Under the pieces are notes generated by a model that saw nothing but the letters and a program-made list of their open reading frames with translations, did no database searches and was not told the origin of the DNA. From Abelmoschus esculentus (Eukaryota; Streptophyta; Magnoliopsida; Malvales; Malvaceae), in the NCBI GenBank assembly GCA_035048815.1, contig JAUCBN010000035.1, positions 11,854,501 through 11,918,500 on the forward strand: a DNA stretch of 64,000 bases, read 5' to 3'. This document shows positions 24,464 to 34,589 of this stretch, one piece after another (position 1 is the stretch's first letter; the number at the start of each line of letters is the position of its first letter). The position numbers and the translations under genes were made by a program.

Positions 24464-26085
24464 ATGGCCTCCACCTCCGGTTCATGGAACGAGTCTCACT
24501 CCATCACCAAGCCACCCTTCTTCAATGGAGACAACTATCCTTATTGGAAGAATAGGATGAGGTTATTCATCAACTCCAATGACTATGTCCTTTCGGATAT
24601 AATTGAAGATGAACCCTCTATCCCTATGAAGCAAGAAGGAGATCGGCAAGTGCCTAAGAAGAGGAACGAGTGACCGATGAAGAAAGAAGGAGAATGTCCA
24701 CAAATGATAAAGCTCTTCACATTCTCTTTTGTGCTTTAGCCCCGATATCTACTCCAAGATGTCTTCATGCACAAGTGTCAAAGAAGTTTGGGACTCCTTG
24801 AAGACAACTTATGAGGGCACCAATGATGTGAAGGAAACAAAGATTGGTCTTCTCAACCTAAACTATGAAAACTTCAAGATGGAGCCGGATGAAGACATCA
24901 CCAAAATGTTCGATAGATTTTCCGTGATTGTCAATGGTCTCAAAGGTTTTGGTGAGATCATTCCGGAAGAGAAGCTCGTGAGGAAACTTATCTACTCTCT
25001 TCCCGAGTCGTGGGATAGCAAAAGGACGGCTATCATTGAAGCCAAGGACCTGAAAACTCTAAAGCTAGATGCTCTTGTGGGATCCCTTCTTACCCATGAG
25101 ATCATAAAGAAAGGAAGAGAAGAAGAGAAAAAGAAAGAAGAGGTAAAGATAGAGAAGAGGGAAGTAGAGAAAAAGAAGCAAGGGATTGCTCTTAAAGCTT
25201 CATTGTCACAAGAAGAAGTGGACACTAGTGAAGAAGAAGAGCTAGAGGAATTGGCCATGGTTGCCAAAAGATTCACAAGGCTTATGAGGGCAAATAGGAA
25301 TCGAAGATTCCAACGAAAGAGGGACTTCAAAGCAGAGAGCAAAGAAGAGGAGAAAGATCAAATCATTTGCTATGAAGGCAAGAAGCCCGGTCACATTAGG
25401 ACCGATTGCCCACTATACAAAAAGAAGGGTTTTGAGAAGAAGAAGAAACATAAAGCTCATGTTCCCACTTGGAGTGATGAGGAGTCATCATCCGATGAGG
25501 ACAATGAAGTAGCCAACTTGTGTCTCATGGCTCTTGATGAGCCTAAGGTAACCCTTGAACCATCTTGTAATGATTTATCTTATGATAAACTTTATGATGC
25601 TTATGAAGTTCAAAGAATCAATTTTGAAAAGCAAGAAAATTATTTCCGATTTAGAAATGAAAAATGATTCTTTGACAAAAACAATTTTGGATTTGGAAGA
25701 AAAGGTTGTTGATTTAAATGATGATTTGAAATTTTTTCAAAAAGAAAATGTTGATTTAAACAACCTTGTTTCAAGCTTGAGTGAAAATCACCACAAGGTG
25801 GTGAATGAGCTTAAAGAACAAATTAAGGTGGTTGGGAGTTCAACTTTTGAAAAAGGAAGCTCTTCAAAACCTAACCATGGCAAAAGAAATTTTCAAAACC
25901 ACAAACAAAAAGGTTTTCAAAGGCATTTTAGACATAGAAAAATTAGGAGTGTTTGGGTTCCTAAGGAACTCATTGTTTCTAATAATATGAATGCCATTGC
26001 CTCTTGGATTCCTAAGGGAACCAAGCTTTTAGGGACTAACTCTCATGGACCCAAAATGATTTGGGTACCAAAAGTGAAAAACTAA
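24464..26085 (+). pseudogene. gag: Sirevirus gag, copy 1
   Basis: From the ATG at 24464 the product begins MASTSGSW and has the usual Copia gag N-terminus (FNGDNYPYWKNRM), then a UBN2-like capsid region (DSLKTTYEGT, MFDRFSVIVNGL, SLPESWDSKRT), a charged stretch, a zinc-knuckle remnant (CYEGKKPGHIRTDC, the second Cys replaced by Gly) and a coiled coil (ISDLEMKNDSL to LSSLSE) with a basic tail. One base is lost near 24670 and another near 24740 relative to copy 2, each changing frame. A further change of frame near 25640, between knuckle and coiled coil, is also present in copy 2. The frame closes with TAA at 26083. Sirevirus Gag coiled coils are known to bind host factors; that is family knowledge only. 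Confidence 0.88.
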
Positions 26086-26137
26086 TTTTTGTTTGTAGGT
26101 TGAGCATTGCTTCAAGGCCAAAGCTTCAAGTCAAAAC

Positions 26138-29100
26138 ATGTGGTACCTTGATAGTGGATGCTCAAGGCATATGACCGAAGACAAGGGACGATTTAAGGAG
26201 TTAGAGCTCAAAAAGGGTGGAGTAGTGACATTTGGTGACAACTCCAAAGGTCAAATTGAGGGTATAGGCTCTATTGGTAATCACTCCTCTATTCTTATTG
26301 AAAATGTCTTACTTGTTAATGGTCTTAAGCATAACTTGTTGAGCATTAGTCAATTATGTGATAAAGATTTCTATGTTTCTTTTGATAAAAATGGTTGTAA
26401 AATTATTGACATAGAATCCAATAGAACAATGCTCTTAGGTCATCGCATAGGAAATATTTACATGGTGCATCTAGATGACATAAACATATCTCATGCATGC
26501 TTAGTTGCTAGTGATAAAAATGATGCATGGTTATGGCATAGGAAACTTGGTCATGCTAGCATAAATGTTTTAGAGAAACTTGCCTCCCAAAATCTAGTTA
26601 GAGGTTTACCTAAGCTCAAATTTTCTTTGGATAAAATTTGTGATGCATGTGCTAAGGGTAAACAAAAGAGAGTTTCTTTTAAGTCCATTAATGATGTTTC
26701 AACTAGTAGAGTATTACAATTGATCTATATGGATCTTTTTGGACCTATTAGGACTACTAGCTTGGGTGGAAAATCATATGCTTTTGTTATTGTTGATGAC
26801 TACTCTAGATATACTTGGTTCTATTTTTAAGTTCTAAAGATGAGGCCTTAGAAAATTTCATCACATTTTCAAAAATTTCTCAAAATGATCTTGATCAAAA
26901 AATTTCTCATATTAGAAGTGATCATGGAACCGAATTTCAAAATTTAGGTTTTGAAAATTTTTGTAATGAAAATGGTATTAGCCACAATTTTTCGGCTCCT
27001 CGTACTCCTCAACAAAATGGGGTAGTTGAGAGGAAAAATATAACTTTAGAGGAAATGGCTAGAACCATGCTTTGTGAAAATAATTTACCTAGGTATTTTT
27101 GGGCGGAAGCCACAAACACTTCTTGTTACATCATAAATCGAGTAATGATTAGGCCTGTTTTAAAGAAAACTCCTTATGAGATTTTAAAGTCTAAAAAGCC
27201 TAACATTAGCTATTTTCACATTTTTGGGTGCAAGTGTTTTGTTTTGAACAATGGAAAAGACAATTTAGGTAAATTTGATGCAAAAAGTGATGAAGCTATT
27301 TTCCTTGGTTATTCTTTAAATTCTAAGGCTTATAGAGTTTTCAACAAAAGAACCTTAGTTATAGAGGAATCTATACATGTGGTTTTCGATGATAACCTCC
27401 TTCCTAGGAAGGATTCTTGTGATGATGATGATGTAGGAATCATTGAAACCATTGATGATGGACAAGCATCAAAGGTGGATGAGATTCCAAGCAATGAGGA
27501 AGCACAAGATCCTCCAATAGAAGCTTTGGGAAATGTAAAGCTTGAAGAAAGGGAAGTGAGCTACCCAAGGGAGTTCAACTGTGTCAAAAGTGGTGAAATC
27601 TTGGGTGATCCATCCAAGGGGGTAACTACTAGTTCTTCTCTTAGATTAATGAATCATATTGCTTTTATCTCATGCATAGAGCCTAAAAATATCAAAGAAG
27701 CATTAAGTGATGATTATTGGATTTTGGCTATGCAAGAGGAATTAAATCAATTTGAGAGAAGTAATGTATGGACATTAGTTGATAGGCCTAGTAATAAGTC
27801 TACTATAGGAACTAAATGGGTCTTTAGAAACAAACTAGATGAGAGTGGTAACATTGTAAGAAATAAAGCTAGATTAGTAGCTCAAGGTTACACCCAAGAG
27901 GAGGGAATAGATTTCGATGAAATCTATGCACCCGTAGCTAGAATGGAAGTCATTAGGATGCTACTTGCATTTGCATGTTATCATGATTTCAAGCTTTTTC
28001 AAATGGATGTCAAAAGTGCTTTCTTAAATGGTTTTATAAATGAAGAAGTGTATGTTGAACAACCACCGGGTTTTGAAGACTCAAAATTTCTAAACCATGT
28101 TTTTAAATTAACAAAAGCTTTATACGGTTTGAAACAAGCTCCTAGAGCTTGGTATGAAAGGCTTTCAACCTTTCTAATTGAAAAAGGTTTTGAAAAAGGG
28201 AAGGTGGACACTACACTTTTTATAAAAAAGTTTAAAAATGACATCTTAGTAGTTCAAATTTATGTTGATGATATTATTTTTGGATCTACTAATGAATGTT
28301 ATTGTCAAGAATTTTCTAAGCTAATGCAAGGTGAATTCGAGATGAGCATGATGGGGGAGCTCTCATTCTTCTTGGGACACCAAATCAAGCAAAGGAAGGA
28401 TGACACCTTCATCAATCAAGCAAAATACATCAAGGATATGCTCAAAAAGTTTGGCTTGGAAAATTTGAAACCTCAAGCCACACCAATGAGCTCATCTACT
28501 AAGCTTGACAAGGATGAAGGAGGTAAGTGTGTTGATTCTAAATTATATAGATCAATGATAGGTTCTTTGTTTTACCTTACCGCAAGTAGACCGGATATTA
28601 TGTTTAGTGTTTGCTTGTGTGCTAGGTTCCAAGCTAGTCCTAGAGAATCACACCTTATAGCCATTAAGAGAATTTTTAGGTACCTTAGAGATACACCTTG
28701 TTTAGGTCTTTGGTATCCTAAAGCTTCTTCCTTTGATCTTCATGCCTATTCGGATGCGGATTAGGGAGGTTGTAAGATAGATAGGAAAAGTACTTCCGGA
28801 ACTTGTCAATTTCTAGGTAGTATGCTCATATCTTGGTTCTCTAAGAAACAAAATAGTGTAGCTCTATCTACCACCGAGGCGGAGTACATATTCCTAGGAA
28901 GTTGTTGTGCACAAGTGTTGTGGATGAAGCAACAACTCTTAGATTATGGCATTAAGGTAGACACCATACCTCTTAAGTGTGATAATACTAGTGCCATATG
29001 TCTTACCAAAAACCCCATTCAACACTCTAGAACCAAACACATAGAAATTAGACACCATTTCATTAGAGATCATGTGTCTAAAAATGATGTTGCTTTAGAG

Positions 29101-29205
29101 TTTGTTGACACCTTAAATCAATTAGCGGACATCTTTACTAAACCTTTGGATAAGGAGCGTTTTTGGACCCTTAGGAGAGAGTTAGGTCTAACTAGCCTAT
29201 CTTGA
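26138..29205 (+). pseudogene. pol: Sirevirus pol, copy 1: protease, integrase, RT, RNase H
   Basis: Starts in a frame different from the end of gag; the pol frame is open from 26099. Domains: protease with DSG (WYLDSGCSRHMT), gag-preintegrase (LWHRKLGH, CDACAKGK), integrase core (VDDYSRYTW, SDHGTEF, PQQNGVVERKN), RT (WVFRNKLDE, QMDVKSAFLNG, GLKQAPRAWYERL, catalytic YVDD in QIYVDDIIFG) and RNase H (AYSDAD, LSTTEAEY, ADIFTKPLD). One base is missing near 26817 relative to copy 2, breaking the frame inside integrase. A TAG at 28762 replaces the residue after SDAD in RNase H, where Trp is usual, and copy 2 has the same TAG. Otherwise all motifs are present, so the loss is recent. Confidence 0.92.
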
Positions 29206-30107
29206 CTTGCTAAGTGTCATCTTTTTGCTTATCTTGCTTGAATCTTGAATTAAATCATGCTTATGATGATCTTGTATCTTGATGACTCCATGCATGTTGC
29301 TAGGGGGAGTATGAACTTTTTCATGCATAATAAACATGTTATTACATCATATGCATGCTTCTAGAGACTTTAGAGACTCATTCCTAGTACTTTTAATAGC
29401 CAAAATGCAAAGCAAAGGTCGAAGGTATCGATACAGCTAACCCCTGTTTCGATACCTGTTCATCAGCCCATCTGGGTTTTTGTCAAGAAGAACAGGCATC
29501 GATGCTTGCATCGATACCCCTGTTTCGATACCAGCATCGAAACATGGTGTTTCGATACCAGTGTCGATACACGAGGACGGAAGTTGTTTAAAACACTCTA
29601 AACCTAATTTTATTCTCATTAAAACACTTCCAAATTTAAAACCCAAAAACCCTAGCCGGCCTCTCTTTAAAATCCCATCAAATTCGCCTCTCTTAACACA
29701 ATTTCTTCACGATTTCTTTGAGGGATTTTGATCTACGCATCAAAGACTTCATCATATCAACAAACGGTGCTTCATAATCACGAAATTCATCCTAATCTAC
29801 ACTCAAGGTATACTTTCGAAAAATCTTAATTTCGTTTGTTTTTAGTTTGTTAAAAATCAATTTTTGAGAATGATTTAAATGTCTATCTTATGGGTTTCAA
29901 TAAACCTATGATTTTGTCTCAAAATTCCAACTTGTTTTAATCGTATATAAATTTTTGTTCGAATAAGTTTTTCGATGGTTTTTCAAAATTTTTAATCCTT
30001 AAATACCTTGAATTGTTAGATTATTTCATAGGATTGAATTGGATTATATATACAAGCATACATATTATTCTTAACTAATCCAAAATTCTTTTATCCAATC
30101 CTAGATC
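29206..30107 (+). other. spacer between pol and ORF3, with purine tract and palindromes
   Basis: About 900 bp without a gene. It contains a purine tract AGGGGGAG at 29302-29309, a cluster of TCGA palindromes at 29424-29572, and AT-rich sequence up to the ORF3 ATG. The purine tract may prime plus-strand synthesis internally; this is inference. Confidence 0.7.
29424..29572 (+). repeat. internal cluster of TATCGATA/TTTCGATA palindromes
   Basis: About nine words of the types GTATCGATAC, GTTTCGATAC, GCATCGATGC and GCATCGAAAC in 150 bp. They match the LTR cluster in type, yet lie inside the element, 0.5 kb upstream of ORF3. Confidence 0.8.
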
Positions 30108-31259
30108 ATGGCACCAAAGAAGCGATCTCGTACCGAAGCCGGATCCTCTTCATCATCTCGTGTTGCACTAGTTGATTTTGATAAGGTCTATGCTAAGAGT
30201 CTAGAAAATGATCGTAGATTGGACAACTACAATCTTTTCCGGAGCTATCCTCTCAAAAAGGAAAGATGTGTGGACATTCAATTCATCACGCCACATAGAT
30301 TTCCTTTTCGTTACTATGACCAACTTGTCGAGTGGAAGTTCTTGCGTTTTCTCACCCATACCGGCAAGTTCTTTCCAACTCTTGTCCTTATCTTTTACAC
30401 TAATGCTAAATGTATCTTATCCCCGGATAAGAGTAAAGTAGTAGCCATTGAATCGTATCTTATGGGAAAATCTTTCAAGATTAATGTCTCTACTTTCCTT
30501 GATGTTTTTGGTCTTGAGGATAAGGGTAATGATGATGAAGACTCTCTTGCTCCTTTCACCGGGTCGGTTACATCTCTTGACGCACACGACCGTTTTCTCC
30601 ATCTTATCATCTCTTGGTGGATTCGTCCTTCTAATGGGAGATACTCTAGGATCCGTCAAGTTGATAGCTTTTGGATCACATGTTTCCGTGATAACATCCA
30701 ACCAAACCTTGCTCGAATTGTTTTCTCGGATATTGTGTGACACATCCAAAACTGTGCTACCCCCCTTGTTCAATCTTTTCCTTATGCGTGCATTCTAAGC
30801 ACCATCTTTTTGCATTTGGACATCGATTGCTCTTATGACAAGGTGGGATCTTTAAAAGAGCCTATTGGAGAAATTTCACTCAACCGTGCTCACTTTGTCT
30901 ATGCTTCCAATGGTGTGTGGACTCGAGGTGATCCTCCTTCTCCTCCTCATGCTCTGGTTGATCCGGAACCTATTCATCAGTTTGATATGTTGACCTTCCT
31001 CACATCTAAGTTTGATTCCCTCAACGCCCGCTTGGATTCCAGGGATGGCAAGCTTGACACTCTTTCCACCCAATTCACTTCGGGTTTTGATGCCATCAAC
31101 ACTAGGATGACAAGCCTAGAGACTCAAGGACACTCCTTGAGAGTATCTCTTGAAGCTCTCCGTCAAAGCCAAAAGCTTAATCAAGATCAAGAGGAAGATG
31201 AAGATGATGAAGATGATGAGGATGATGATGATGACGGTGATGACATGGCCGATGATTGA
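30108..31259 (+). pseudogene. Sirevirus third ORF (env-like position), one stop
   Basis: A single frame of 383 codons with a TGA at codon 211 (30738-30740). The N-terminal part starts MAPKKRSRTEAGSSSS, a basic and serine-rich head, followed by a region with YPLKKERCVDIQF, FFPTLVLIFYTNAKC and RYSRIRQVDSFWI that resembles the plant-specific domain seen in many transposon third ORFs. The C-terminal part has a heptad-like coiled coil (LTSKFDSLNARLDSRDGKL and on) and ends in an acidic run of Asp and Glu (about residues 360-383). I see no signal peptide, transmembrane segment or glycoprotein feature, so an envelope role is not supported. Function unknown. It is absent from the truncated second copy. 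Confidence 0.75.
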
Positions 31260-31662
31260 TCGTTTCGATCTTTCTTATGCTTTGCTTTTTAGTTATTAAG
31301 ACTAGTTATGATGCATTCATATTAGAACTTATGCACCTATTTTTATTTCCCTATGTTTTGGTCTTTATTATTGTTGCATTATGTTTTGGATACTTTGCTT
31401 GTTATGGTTTATGCTTCATATGAACTTTTATATTTAAGTGCTATGGTTTATGCTTTGTTCTTTTATATTTCCCTATCTTTTTATATTTATGCTTCATTGG
31501 TTTTGATCTAACAAAAAGGGGGAGAAAGTTCTAAGTTTTAAGTTTTCGAAAACCATCAACAATTTTAAATTTTTTTGGGCACATATTAAGGGGAGTCTTT
31601 CAACCAAATTATTTCAAAACTTAAAATTCCTTTTGGTTTTGTTATATCAAAAAGGGGGAGAT
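31260..31662 (+). other. 3' non-coding region with multiple polypurine tracts
   Basis: T-rich spacer with purine tracts at 31513-31528 (AAAAAGGGGGAGAAAG), 31589-31596 (AAGGGGAG) and 31651-31661 (AAAGGGGGAGA). The last abuts the LTR and is the expected plus-strand primer. Repeated tracts are typical of Sireviruses. Confidence 0.8.
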
Positions 31663-32826
31663 TGTAAAACTAAAATTGATTTTGATATAACAAATAAATG
31701 TAAGGACTAATTTTGAAATAATTTTTTGGTCCTTAAGTCAAAGCTTGAAATCTAAGTCAAAACCAAGAAATTTGAAATACTCTTACAAGCCACTTTTACA
31801 CGAGGGTATCGATACCATGAGGATAGGTATCAATACACCTGGGATTTTTCAAGGCTTGTTCTTGAGATCAAGAACAGGTATCGAAACAAGGTTCGATACC
31901 AAAACTTTCTGCCAACCCATGTTTCGATACCAGTATCGAAACATCTTGGTTAATTTTCAAATTATTTTTTAATTTTAAAAATATGACTCCTGGTATCGAT
32001 ACAGGTATCGATACACCCTTAATCTCCAACGGCTATTTTCAAGATTTAAATGAGTCGACCATTGGTGTTAGTTAATTTTTGAATGATGGTTAGCCTGTAT
32101 CGAAACAAGGTTCGATACCAGGCATCACAGAAAGTTTTTTGTATCGAAACAGGTATCGATACACCCCCTATTAAATGCACAACGGCTCTTTCTTTTCTTG
32201 GCTTATTTCGAAACAGGTACCCCGTGTTTCGATACCACCTGCTGCAGAGTGCATTTATGATGGAAAGATGAAGCTTCAACGTCCATATTTACTTTCCCAA
32301 CAACTTCAACGGTTAGAAATCAATGAGAAGGTATAAAAAGAAGCATTTTCAAAAGCATACACAGAGAATTGAACATCAAGCAACATCCAAGCTCACAAAT
32401 CCAACTCAAAGCACTTCATTGCATACTTTGTCCTCCCAACTTGTGTTTTTCACTTTGATCTATTGTAAATTAAGTTCGGGGAGAGTTTGTTTGTATTAGG
32501 GGCTATTATTTCTTGTGAGAGAATCTTTTTAGCCAATTCAAACTTCTTGTAACACCTTGTGAGGTCTAAATCAATTTTGGGTAGAAAATTGATTTGTTTG
32601 TAAAGGTTATCCCTTGAACCTAGAAAAAGGCTAAATTCAATAGTGAATTGTTTTCAAAATCCTTAGTGGGAGCTAAGGTAGTGGATGTAGAGCTTGTTCG
32701 AAGCTTGAACCACTATAAATCTTTGTGTTCTTCATTTTTCGATTTTTACCGAATTTCTCCTACAAAATTTTTAATATCCAATTCACCCCCCCTCTTGGCC
32801 ATTATCCAATACGGATCAACTCAACA
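31663..32826 (+). repeat. Sirevirus LTR 2, shared by both units
   Basis: Nearly identical to LTR 1, with scattered substitutions and small indels (for example near 31735-31760). It is preceded by a polypurine tract and followed by a primer site, so it serves both as 3' LTR of the first unit and 5' LTR of the second. Confidence 0.93.
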
Positions 32827-32828
32827 AT

Positions 32829-32840
32829 TGGTATCAGAAC
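32829..32840 (+). other. Sirevirus primer binding site, copy 2
   Basis: TGGTATCAGAAC, the same as at 24379, two bases after LTR 2. Confidence 0.8.
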
Positions 32841-32913
32841 TAGATCTTTGAAGGGATTCACCTCCACCAAAGAAGATCCAAGGGTTGTTGATCATCTCCA
32901 CAACAAAAATCAA

Positions 32914-34537
32914 ATGGCCTCCACCTCCGGTTCATAGAACGAGTCTCACTCCATCACCAAGCCACCCTTCTTCAATGGGGACAACTATCCTTATTGGAAG
33001 AATAGGATAAGGTTATTCATCAACTCCAATGACTATGTCCTTTGGGATATAATTGAATATGGACCCTCTATCCCTATGAAGCAAGAAGGAGATCGGCAAG
33101 TGCCTAAGAAGAGGAACGAGATGACCGATGAAGAAAGAAGGAGAATGTCCACAAATGATAAAGCTCTTCACATTCTCTTTTATGCTTTAGGCCCCGACAT
33201 CTACTCCAAGATGTCTTCATGCACAAGTGCCAAAGAAGTTTGGGACTCCTTGGAGACAACTTATGAGGGCACCAATGATGTGAAGGAAACAAAGATTGGT
33301 CTTCTCAACCTAAACTATGAAAACTTCAAGATGGAGCCGGATGAAGACATCACCAAAATGTTCGATAGATTTTCCGTGATTGTCAATGGTCTCAAAGGTT
33401 TTGGTGAGATCATTCCGGAAGAGAAGCTCGTGAGGAAATTTATCTACTCTCTTCCCGAGTCGTGGGATAGCAAAAGGACGACTATCATTGAAGCCAAGGA
33501 CCTGAAGACTCTAAAGCTAGATGCTCTTGTGGGATCCCTTCTTACCCATGAGATCATGAAGAAAGGAAGAGAAGAAGAGAAAAAGAAAGAAGAGGTAAAG
33601 ATAGAGAAGAGGGAAGTAGAGAAAAAGAAGCAAGGGATTGCTCTTAAAGCTTCATTGTCACAAGAAGAAGTGGAAATTAGTAAAGAAGAAGAGCTAGTGG
33701 AATTGGCCATGGTGGCCAAAAGATTCACAAGGCTTATGAGGGCAAATAGGAATCGAAGATTCCAACGAAAGGGGGACTTCAAAGCAAAGAGCAAAGAAGA
33801 GGAGAAAGATCAAATCATTTGCTATGAATACAAGAAGCCCGACCACATTAGGACCGATTACCCACTATACAAAAAGAAGGGTTTTGAGAAGAAGAAGAAA
33901 CATAAAGCTCATGTTGCCACTTGGAGTGATGAGGAGTCATCATCCGATGAGGACAATGAAGTGGCCAACTTGTGTCTCATGGCTCTTGATGAGCCTAAGG
34001 TAACCCTTGAACCATCTTGTAATGATTTATCTTATGATGAACTTTATGATGCTTATGAAGTTCAAAGAATCAATTTTGAAAAGCAAGAAAACAATTTCCG
34101 ATTTAGAAATGAAAAATGATTCTTTAACAAAAACAATTTTGGATTTGGAAGAAAAGGTTGTTGATTTAAATGATGATTTGAATTTTTTTCAAAAAGAAAA
34201 TGTTGATTTAAACAACCTTGTTTCAAGCTTGAGTGAAAATCACCACAAGGTGGTGAATGAGCTTAAAAAACAAATTAAGGTGGTTGGGAGTTCAAATTTT
34301 GAAAAACGAAGCTCTTCAAAACCCAACCATGGCAAAAGAAATTTTCAAAACCACAAACAAAAAGGTTTTCAAAGGCATTTTAGAAATAGAAAAATTAGGA
34401 GTGTTTGGGTTCCTAAGGAACTCATTGTTTCTAATAATATGAATGCCATTGCCTCTTGGATTCCTAAGGGAACCAAGCTTTTAGGGACTAACTCTCATGG
34501 ACCCAAAATGATTTGGGTACCAAAAGTGAAAAACTAA
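32914..34537 (+). pseudogene. gag: Sirevirus gag, copy 2
   Basis: The ATG at 32914 is followed by TAG at 32935 (codon 8). Downstream the capsid part is open where copy 1 is shifted (33076-34119). The zinc knuckle is more damaged than in copy 1: CYEYKKPDHIRTDY has lost two Cys and the conserved Gly by changes that are all G to A on the plus strand. The frame change before the coiled coil (near 34092) is the same as in copy 1. The coiled coil and basic tail end with TAA at 34535. Confidence 0.88.
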
Positions 34538-34589
34538 TTTTTGTTTGTAGGTTTAGCATTGCTTCAAGGCCAAAGCTTCAAGTCAAAAC

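Larger units (their letters stand above)
23218..32826 (+). mobile_element. Sirevirus-type Ty1/copia element, complete unit
   Basis: A 9.6-kb unit: LTR 23218-24376, primer site, gag, protease-integrase-RT-RNase H, a separate third ORF, purine tracts and LTR 31663-32826. The domain order (integrase before RT) shows Copia. The long gag with a C-terminal coiled coil, a third ORF after pol and several GGGGGAG tracts are Sirevirus traits. The two LTRs differ by a few percent by eye. It interrupts an A monomer of the satellite (AATTAAAAATTTT before the LTR). Gag, pol and ORF3 are each broken. Confidence 0.92.

Noticed and set aside
25630..25650. Programmed frameshift in Sirevirus gag
   Set aside because: No slippery site seen; a fixed one-base lesion copied into both units is simpler.
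26060..26100. Intron between Sirevirus gag and pol (TTTGTTTGTAG before the pol frame)
   Set aside because: The acceptor-like end is there, but the nearest donor-like GTGAAA would give an intron of under 30 bases.
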